64,000 nt of DNA, from assembly GCA_949358305.1 (NCBI GenBank), contig OX442315.1, forward strand, positions 6,473,875 to 6,537,874, written 5' to 3'. Both the position numbers and the translations under genes were made by a program. The notes under the pieces are model-generated. The model worked only from the letters and a program-made list of their open reading frames with translations. It had not been told where the DNA came from and did not search any database. Positions 56,717-64,000 of this stretch are shown piece after piece. Each line of letters begins with the position of its first letter. Position 1 is the stretch's first letter. This stretch comes from Strigamia acuminata. Lineage: Eukaryota > Arthropoda > Chilopoda > Geophilomorpha > Linotaeniidae.

Positions 56717-57822
56717 TGTGTATGTAATATCTCAATACTTGTATCTGATTGAAGTGAAATCTGGAGTGTCCAGTGCTCTCGGACCTCTTGCACGCCACGT
56801 GATACATAATCTGTTAATCCTTTGGCGGGATATACATTTCATTGGCCTATTGCAAATAGTCATTCTTGCAATTCGTCAGTTGAATGCAACCACTGGAAAA
56901 CCACTTGTGGGATCAATTGCAAAGATGGAATCCGAGTGCAATAAACACAGCAATCCGGTAAAAAGATTAAACGATTCCGGACAACTAACTAACTAATATT
57001 CTTGTATTTGATTTTGTATTTCGATTCGTGTTGATTCACTTTAAAATAAGGAAATAATAAAAAGTACAAGCTTGAATTTGGTATGATATTTTTTCTCTCG
57101 CGTGGCGACCATTTTGGAATATTATTTGCGCTGACAAAAATTGGTGCATCAAAATTCGTCCTTGACCCTTGTGGTGACGCCAGTCTAGTCTAGTCTAGAA
57201 TTTACTAAATTGCCTCTTTTCTTCCAAGAATGCTGGCGGCAGGAGGATTCGTATCCTGTTAAAGGATTAAAGCATTGTGTGCACTGTGCATGCCATGCGA
57301 TTGTAGTCTGGTAGAAATAGAATCCACACTGCACTCGCACTTGTCATACAATATAGGTACAATCATTGCACCTGCCTGTATTTGTGCACAGTGCTGGACT
57401 GGCCCGTGGCCGCTGTGGCCCATCGTGGCTTGCTGTGGCCCGTCCCGACTTGATTAATTGTGGCCCGAACATCCAGATTTCCCGGCACTAAATTTGTTCC
57501 CAGTCCAGTCCTGTTTGTGCAAAACGTTTTAAGAAGAAAAAATGAGCGCGTTGGTAAATAAATTTGTTACAAAATATTTGAGAAACAGTTGGAAAATTGC
57601 AGAATTGTTGAAAAATGTGGACAAATTTGTAAAAATGTTGAGAAATGTCGGCAAGTTGTCCGGAACCAGTCATAACCATGTAATTTTGCCACTAGATGGC
57701 GCGCGCAACCAACTGCCATGACCGCAGTCGAAATGAGTGAAGAATTCAATTCAAACTGAACACAAACTTGGACAAAACCACTGTCTGAATGGATCTCCAA
57801 CAACTGGAAAACTTTTTATTTC
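56717..57822. other. Spacer with plus-strand remnant and shared 3' flank
   Basis: 57000-57180 repeats the plus-strand 3' flank also at 50630 and 60650. 57183-57198 has GTCTA repeats. 57389-57513 is a MITE. 57590-57650 is a short version of the GAAAAATGTGGACAAATTTG minisatellite, and 57680-57822 the conserved 3' flank of unit 3. Confidence 0.65.
57389..57513. mobile_element. hAT-type MITE with 8-base duplication and preserved empty site
   Basis: CAGTGCTGGACTGG and CCAGTCCAGTCCTG ends flanked by TTTGTGCA at 57381-57388 and 57514-57521. The paralogous copy at 51028-51035 has one uninterrupted TTTGTGCA. Confidence 0.9.
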
Positions 57823-59384
57823 TTAACACCAATGAACGGTAGTTAAACCATCATCATCTGAATTAAATCCACAAAACAGATAATCACGGAATCCACAGGG
57901 TTTACGGGCATCAGGATGTTTCTTAATTCCTTCTTCAGCCAAATGATCAGCTGCATCGTTGCCCACATCTCCAGAATGAGCCTTAACATATTCCTAAAAA
58001 AGTTAATAAAAAAATTAATTTATTACACTTTTAGTAAAACAAAACAATTATAAAACAAATCGATTTACCATGTGCACTCGAATTCCCACCGATGCTGCAT
58101 TGAAGTCCTCAAAATCCTGCCGGTGTCCTACCTTTTGACCACTCTCGACTCTCCAGCCATTTCGTAGCCAATTTTCCATCCAGACAGTTATACCTAATTC
58201 AAGTCAAAATATAATTAAAAAACGGTCCGTAATCGAAAATTAAATCCTGTACTGTTGAATAAATAACGACTGTCCGTTACGATCGTTATTTCGTCGAATC
58301 GTTGAACCCGAGCCTGTTCAATTGCCCGAAGTGCGGCCCGAATCTCCGCTCGGTTCTTATTTTGTTCTCCTTCAAGCACTTCGCTTACATTTCTGCAATA
58401 AAAAGATTTCATTATCGTAAATAAATGAAATTATTTTTGTTTTCATTTACCTATTATCATTGGGGCCCCAATATACTCCGATTCCACACTTAGATTCAGT
58501 GTGCCATTTTCCCTCATGATTGCTAGCACCGACGGTGTAAACCTTTGGACGAGCATTCTTTAAGATAAAAACAAGTTAAAATGTGTGCAAAAAGTGATAA
58601 GAAATAAAAATTATATCCTACTTGTGCGCTGTATCGACTCAAGTCCGAATGTTTCTCGATTCCTTGTCTTGCCAATAGATCAGCTGCATCGTTGCCCTCA
58701 TCTCCCGAATGAGCCTCAACATGTTCCTACAAAAATAAATAAATAAATAAATTAATTAATTAATTAATTTATTATACTTTTAATAAAACAAAACAATTAT
58801 AAAACAAATCGATTTACCATGAACACTCGAATTCCCACCTCTGCTGCATAGAAGTCCTCAAAATCTTTCCGGTTTTCTACCGGTTCACCATTCGCGTTTA
58901 TCCAGCCATTTCGTAGCCAAATCGGCTTCCAGTCAGTTACACCTAAATCAAGTGAAAATATAATTCAAAAACCGTCGGTAGTTGCAAATTAAAACCGGTA
59001 CCATGGATTAAATAATGACTGTCCGTGAAAATGGTTAATTCGACGAATTGTTGCTCCCGAGCTTGTTCGAGTGCCCGAACTGCGGCACGAATCTCCGCTC
59101 GCTGGCTAGTTTGTCGTCCTTCGAGCGGTTCGCTTAGATTTCTGTAATAAAAAGATTTCATTACAAGCAAACAAATTTGTTTTTAATTTTTTATTTTACC
59201 TTTTATCATTCTTGCCCCAATAAACTCCAATTCCACCTCTAGCATTGGGTTTGCCGTTATTTTCGCACGCACCGTCGGTGTAAACCTTTGGCCGAGCATT
59301 CTTTAAGAGAAAACAAGTTCAAATGTGTGTAAAAAGTGATAAGAAATACAAATCATATCCTACTTGTGCGCTGTAGTGGCTCAT
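57823..59384 (-). CDS. Double RNase H protein: intact domain joined to a domain lacking the first Asp (units 2+3)
   Basis: Exons 59384-59364, 59300-59200, 59141-59002, 58942-58818, 58726-58622, 58557-58451, 58392-58253, 58193-58069, 57993-57823; 344 residues. Domain 1 has VYTDGAC, SQRAEIR, FTDSHYL, EAHSGDEGNDAADL, all catalytic residues present. Its last exon lacks a stop; instead, after EKHSDL, it contains the next unit's leader (SRYSAQ, with the ATG changed) and donor, so splicing continues in frame into domain 2. Domain 2 has YTVGAS where TDGAC is expected (first catalytic Asp lost, Cys lost) plus a two-codon insertion, but keeps RAEI, TDSRYL and [12 protein letters not shown]. It ends DDDG...HWC. 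The arrangement suggests a paired active and inactive RNase H. Confidence 0.75.
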
Positions 59385-59596
59385 TGTTGTCTGAATGCTT
59401 GTATCCGTGTTGGATCGTGATGAAAGCGACTGCAGTCAAATCAAATCTCTAGTCTCTGGTGTCGAAACTCTGGCGAGAGTGGCCTTTCTCCCATTGGCCT
59501 AGCCTCATTGCTCCTGTGTACTACCACCAGGAAAAGTAGTTTGTTTATGTTCATTTGATTATTAATAATAATCAAATAAATTTAAAAAAAAATACT

Positions 59597-59663
<67 letters not shown>

Positions 59664-60163
59664 TATTATTTTTATTTGTATTGTATAATAAAATGTTGTT
59701 CCCATTCATAAAATAAAGTTTCATGCTGTTAGTAAAACGCCGAACGGCCGAAAGGCCCGGTATTGCGAAAACCTGATACCGCGCAACTATGGTGCGCCGT
59801 AGAACACGTCGCCGTAGAAATGTGTTGAGGAGCAGAAATAGGCATCTTGTTTAGGCTCACAGAACTGAATTGTTTTTATTACTACGGGTGAACAAAAGCG
59901 GCATCACCAAAGACATGGGCAAGCCAAAAACGAGGGGAGAGCACAAATATTCAAAAGAAGCAAATTAAGACGACCACTTGAATACCACCCACGTGTGGGA
60001 TCAATTGCAAAGATGGCGGCGTGCAATAAACACAGCAATCCGGTCAATCCCGACAATTACAGCCACATTCTCCACAATGCACTTTTGAAGGTTTGATGCT
60101 TCCGGTCACCCCAACTCTATTGTCGACACTAGAATTTTATTTTATGTATCTTTATTATTGCAG
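59385..60163. other. Spacer with ATT microsatellite and duplicated block
   Basis: 59600-59672 is a long (ATT)n run. 59680-59870 nearly duplicates 45880-46060 (CGAACGGCCGAAAGGCCCGG). 60060-60120 carries the GATGCTTCCGGTCACCCCAAC plus-strand flank. Confidence 0.7.
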
Positions 60164-60640
60164 AAACGTTAGCGAAGCGCTCGGTGGACGACAGACGAAC
60201 AATCGGGCCGAAATACAGGCAGCGGTTTGCGCCATTGAGCAAGCTCAAGACCAAGGATTAGACGAAATTACCATTTATACCGATATTCGTTTGTTATTCA
60301 AAGGTAGGGGGATTTAATTTGCGATTATCGTTTGGTTTTTAATTAGATTTCGACTCGATTTAGGTGTAACCGTGTGGATGGATTTTTGGCGAGAAAATGG
60401 CTGGCGAAAGATTTCTGGCGAGCGGGTTGAAAACCGAGAGGATTTTAAGGACATCATTGCAGTATCGGAGGGAATCAGAGTCAATTGGGTAAATATCGGT
60501 GTTTTATTTTATTGAAAGAAAGCGTGATAAATGTTGATCTTTTTTTCTATTTAGAAACGTGTTAGGGCTCATTGGGGAATTAAGGGCAACGCGAAGCAGC
60601 TGATCGATTGGCGAGAAAAGGATGTGAGAAACATTAGTCT
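60164..60640 (+). pseudogene. Plus-strand RNase H pseudogene (first exons missing, frameshift at catalytic end)
   Basis: Exon-3-like 60164-60303 (NNRAEIQ, YTDIRLL), exon-4-like 60364-60488 (RENGWRK, ENREDF) and exon-5-like from 60555 are present with intact splice signals. The exon with the first catalytic Asp is absent; the preceding DNA goes directly into the upstream flank. In the last exon AHWGIKGN is followed by a frameshift: the bases for AADRLARKG are present but two bases out of frame, with the spacing around the catalytic Asp altered. It therefore cannot encode an active enzyme. Confidence 0.85.
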
Positions 60641-61326
60641 TGATTTCTGTATTTGATTTTGTATTTTGATTCGTGTTGATTCACTTTAAAATTAAGAAAT
60701 AATAAAAAGTACAAGTTTGAAATTTGTGTGATGCTTTTTCTCTCGTATGGCGACCATTTTGGAATATTATTTACGCTGACAAACATTGGCGTGTGTTAGC
60801 ACTAATGACAAGATATTTCCAAAATAAATTCAAATATTGCACTCTGAAATTGCATGTCAGTGAATTCCACAAATTTATACGGTAATAACCACTGAAATAA
60901 TATTAAAGATTTGATAGATGTAAACTTTTAAATGTTAAATTTTACCATTTAGACTCGTTTAAATAATATAAACAACTTTTAATGAATTATTATTCTCGAT
61001 GTTATAACTATATATTCTTTACTCAAAGATTTATCATATTTAAGCCATAATAATTCTAGTAAAATTTAATATTAATCTGTAATTACCTTGGCATTAAATC
61101 TAACATTATAATCCAGCATTGATCGTATATATTCAATTGTAAAACAATTTTTATTATAACATGAAACTTTGTATAGTTAATGCAAACATTTCCAACACTA
61201 ATCGAAACAATTCAAATCAATATCATTTAGGCACATTAAACACAACTTCAAATTTGAACAAACTCAGAATTAGTATTTAATAAAAAAAAAATAAAAATAA
61301 AAAAAAAAGTTTTTCACCAGATTAAT
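60641..61326. other. Spacer: plus-strand 3' flank then retropepsin-unit 3' flank
   Basis: 60645-60780 matches 50630-50760 and 57000-57130. 61000-61326 matches 41843-42190 (CATTGATCGTATATATTC and the following 300 bases), the 3' flank peculiar to RNase H-retropepsin genes. No gene. Confidence 0.65.
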
Positions 61327-62553
61327 TTAACAAATTGTTATTAATCGTCCGCTTAGATAGTTAAATAATTCAAATTGGTTACGTTTGAAACCTACAAATT
61401 CATACGGAATTACAATGCCCAGTTCATCATGGATCAATTTCCGCCTGCCACAATAGATACTCAAACCCGAAATACGAAGGAAACTATGTCCCAGGACAAG
61501 GTCTTCAATTTCTTTCGGTACAACAATAAAGGGAACTTCAGTAACCTGGTTTGCCCATTCAACTTTGAACATTACTTGTCCAATTGGTTCGTAAGAATTA
61601 CCAACGATGTCTTGTCGAACGTTATCTTCCATTTTTTGAATGCTGTTGCGTGGGTAGCCGGTTTTTTCAAATAAATGTTCCCCAATGACGCATCCGGCTG
61701 ATCCTGTGGCTATTAGAGCAAGGTGAGTGAGATTTCCTATCTCCACTTTGATAAATGGACGGTCGTTCGTAAACTTTTTCGATGTTCCGCTTCCGGTAGC
61801 GCAGTTGTTCGCCCAGATTTCACGGGATGAAGAATGTTTCTTAATTCCTTCTCGAGCCAATCGATCAGCTGCATCGTTGCCCACATTTCCCGAATGAGCC
61901 TTAACATAGACCTAAAAAAATTAATTAATAAATGAATATATTATACTTTTAATAAAACAAATTAATTTACCATGTACACTTGAATTCCCATCGATACTGC
62001 ATTGAAGTCCTCAAAATCCTGCCGGTTTTCAACCGGTTCACCATTCCAGTTTCTCCAGCCATTTCGTAGCCAAGTCTTCATCCACTCAGTTACACCTAAA
62101 CCAGGTCAAAATATAATTAAAAAACCGTCGGTTATTGCAAATTAAAACCCGTACCATAGTATAAATAATGACTGTCCGTGACAATCGTTAATTCGTCGAA
62201 TCGTTGCTGCTGAGCTTGTACGAGTGCCCGAACTGCGGCCTGAATCTCCGCTCGCTGGTTAGTTTGTCGTCCTTCGAGCGCTTCGCTTACATTTCTGCAA
62301 TAAAAAGATTTCATTAAATAAATAAATAAATAAAAAATAAATAAATAAATATTTTTTTTTCATTTACCTATAATCATTGGGGCCCCAATACACTCCAATC
62401 CCACCTTTGGCATTAGGTTTGCCGTTATTTTCGCAAGCACCGTCGGTGTAAACCTTTGGTCGAGCATTCTTTAAGATAAAAACGAGTTAAAATGTGTGTA
62501 AAAAGTGATAAGAAATACAAATCAAATCCTACGTGTGCGCTGTATTGGCTCAT
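61327..62553 (-). CDS. RNase H1 domain fused directly to retropepsin-like domain (unit 1)
   Basis: Exons 62553-62533, 62468-62368, 62294-62155, 62095-61971, 61911-61327; 323 residues. RNase H catalytic residues: [35 protein letters not shown]. Here the RNase H end and the retropepsin-like domain are in one exon without an intron (REIWANNCATGSG), unlike units 9 and 10, so the join arose or was reshaped separately. The retropepsin-like part has RPFIKVEIGN, LIATGSAGCVIG (Ala for catalytic Asp), VPFIVVPKE and LVLGHSFLRISG, the second hydrophobic-hydrophobic-Gly motif. It is the most complete retropepsin-like domain of the three. Confidence 0.87.
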
Positions 62554-63624
62554 TATTCCAGAAATGTCTGAATCCTTGTATCTGTGTTGGATCGTGAAAG
62601 CGACTGCAGTCAAATCTCTAGTGTCTCTAGTGTCTGTAGTGTGGCTTCTGAATGCTTTTGAACCTTTTACAGACCACAGCCACGTGGTAAATAATCCGTT
62701 AATCCTTTGGCAATACATGCATTTCATTGGCCTACTTGCATTTGGTCATTTTTGGGGTCACCAGAAGCATTAACAAGGAATTTACATTCCATGTAAATGC
62801 CAAAATTGCAAATCCCGAATTTTAGTTTGATCATTTTTCTGCACTCATTTCAATTGGGTTTTCAACTTGAATTTTTAAATTTTTATTGCACATAAAAGTT
62901 TGTAAAAAAAATAAACTTAAATTGCTTTGATGTGATGGATTGTAGAATTTGTAGAAGAGAGACACGAAATCAGACCATACCGTATAAGGGTTACTATGGA
63001 AGTCCGGTTACAATTTTATTTAACGTTAAAGTCGCCGAGCACCAAGTGGCGCTATTACAAAAGTATCATCATAGAATATCACATTACAATATTATTGTCT
63101 TGCAATGGAATGTAAGTTCCTTGCTTGATGCTTCCAGTTCAAACAAATCGTGGGCGTCGTCATGTTTGTTTTTAAAATTCAAGAACATTCGTACCAATTT
63201 TCTACCTTGACTAAAAGTAAAAAGGTGTTGAAGAACAGACATAAAGACGTCATGGACAGCAAAAGTAGGTTGTTTTTATTGCGAAACAGAGCGGCGCCAC
63301 CAAGCAACAAACAAGGGAAGGACACAAACATTCAAAAGAAGCAAATTAAGGAGAGAACAAAAACGAAAACTCCAATCCCAAATAAAAGATCACTTGCAAG
63401 GGTGGCCGCGTCCAATAAACAATACAATACACATCTGGTCAAAAGATCAAACGAATCCCGACAACTTTTGTCACATTGACCACAACACTTGACTTGGAGG
63501 GTGAATGGATTATAAATTCCTTGTCGATGCTTCTGGTCGGTCACCCCAAATAGAATTTTCCAGATTTTGACGTCACTTGAAATTCCAATTTCCAATGACC
63601 AATTGCAAGAGTGTGAGTGTGGTC
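62554..63624. other. Divergent intergenic region between unit 1 and the right-edge unit
   Basis: Upstream sequence of unit 1 on one side and of the plus-strand gene on the other. An ATG at 62935 opens an exon-like frame (MDCRICRRET...) ending at a GTAAGT donor near 63112, but no partner exon or family was recognised. 63470-63560 contains the GATGCTTCTGGTCGGTCACC flank. Confidence 0.45.
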
Positions 63625-63631
63625 TATAAAA
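63625..63631 (+). promoter_or_regulatory. TATA box of the right-edge RNase H gene
   Basis: TATAAAA within GGTCTATAAAAGGTGCAGG lies 94 bases upstream of the ATG at 63719; initiation near 63655 would give a 5' UTR of about 60 bases. Confidence 0.65.
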
Positions 63632-63718
63632 GGTGCAGGGGCATTCAGAATCCACACTCAAGGCTTCTTGATCCACACTAGTCACATTCACCACCCAACA
63701 CAGACAGTCAGACACAAA

Positions 63719-64000
63719 ATGAGTTGCCCAGCGGTTTACACGGACGGGGCTTGCAAAAATAACGGTCAACACAATGCTAAAGGAGGAATCGGAGTGTATT
63801 GGGGCCTGCATGATAGAAGGTAAAACAAAATATTTTACTTTGATTTATTTATTTATTTATTTATTTATTCTTGCAGAAATTTAAGCGAGGCGCTACAAGG
63901 GCGCCAGACGAATAATCGGGCGGAGATACAAGCCGCTGTCCGGGCGATTGGTCAAGGAAAAAGCGAAGGGTTTCGTCAAATGACGATTTTGTCAGATAGC
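63719..64000 (+). CDS. RNase H1-type ribonuclease, plus strand, runs off right edge
   Basis: Exon 63719-63819 starts at ATG in MSCPAVYTDGACKNNG; a 57-base intron with GTAAAA and TTGCAG borders follows. The next exon starts at 63877 ([20 protein letters not shown]) and is open to the window end at TILSDS. The first Asp, the Glu and the Asp of the third motif are present. Unlike the minus-strand units it has no separate leader exon: the ATG lies in the DGAC exon itself. Introns fall at the same position and phase as in the minus-strand units. Confidence 0.85.

Noticed and set aside
63332-63811. Minus-strand 159-codon frame near the right edge
   Set aside because: Antisense to the TATA-containing promoter and first exon of the plus-strand RNase H gene; no family resemblance.
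42191-64000. RNase H and retropepsin domains as ordinary retrotransposon pol fragments
   Set aside because: No reverse transcriptase or integrase is present, the RNase H is of cellular RNase H1 type with conserved introns, the domain order is reversed, and splice sites and frames are kept in many copies.

Overview
This is eukaryotic nuclear DNA from an invertebrate animal. It is AT-rich, with short GT-AG introns (about 40 to 1200 bases), spliced metazoan genes (RBX1, a TRAF-like adaptor, a TGFBI/periostin-like fasciclin protein, stathmin), a U2 snRNA gene and many short non-autonomous transposons. A degenerate AACCT repeat inside one transposon hints at an arthropod, but the species cannot be fixed from this sequence. 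All gene structures were built by hand from splice signals, frame continuity and comparison of paralogues inside the window.

Region 1 (1-27 kb) opens with the 5' end of an LTR retrotransposon on the minus strand. It then carries a scattered family of intronless leucine-rich-repeat genes: three intact-looking on the plus strand, one intact on the minus strand, and three damaged. Their N-termini fit the Elongin-C-binding BC box, and in most copies a Cullin-2 box follows. This suggests substrate receptors of CUL2-type ubiquitin ligases. RBX1, the RING subunit of those ligases, sits divergently beside one of them behind a CCAAT-rich shared promoter. A 17-exon TRAF-like gene and a U2 snRNA gene interrupt the family.

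Region 2 (27.5-41 kb) holds a 13-exon secreted protein with four FAS1 domains (minus) and a stathmin gene (plus) with two alternative first coding exons, one cysteine-rich. Introns of both are full of minisatellites and foldback elements, and one contains an 18S rRNA fragment.

Region 3 (42-64 kb) is the most unusual part: an array of at least twelve RNase H1-type catalytic domains in ten loci, mostly on the minus strand, all built on the same exon plan (about 21 or 27, 101, 140 and 125 nt, then a variable last exon). Three loci join the RNase H domain to a C-terminal retropepsin-like domain whose catalytic Asp codon is Ala (GCC) in every copy. One locus joins two RNase H domains in frame, the second lacking its first catalytic Asp. 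Another pair is open from one unit into the next. Non-fused genes share a 3' flank with a minisatellite; fused genes share a different 3' flank. Plus-strand copies include a frameshifted pseudogene and a TATA-containing gene that runs off the right edge.

Several transposon insertions can be proved inside the window because a paralogous segment preserves the empty target site.
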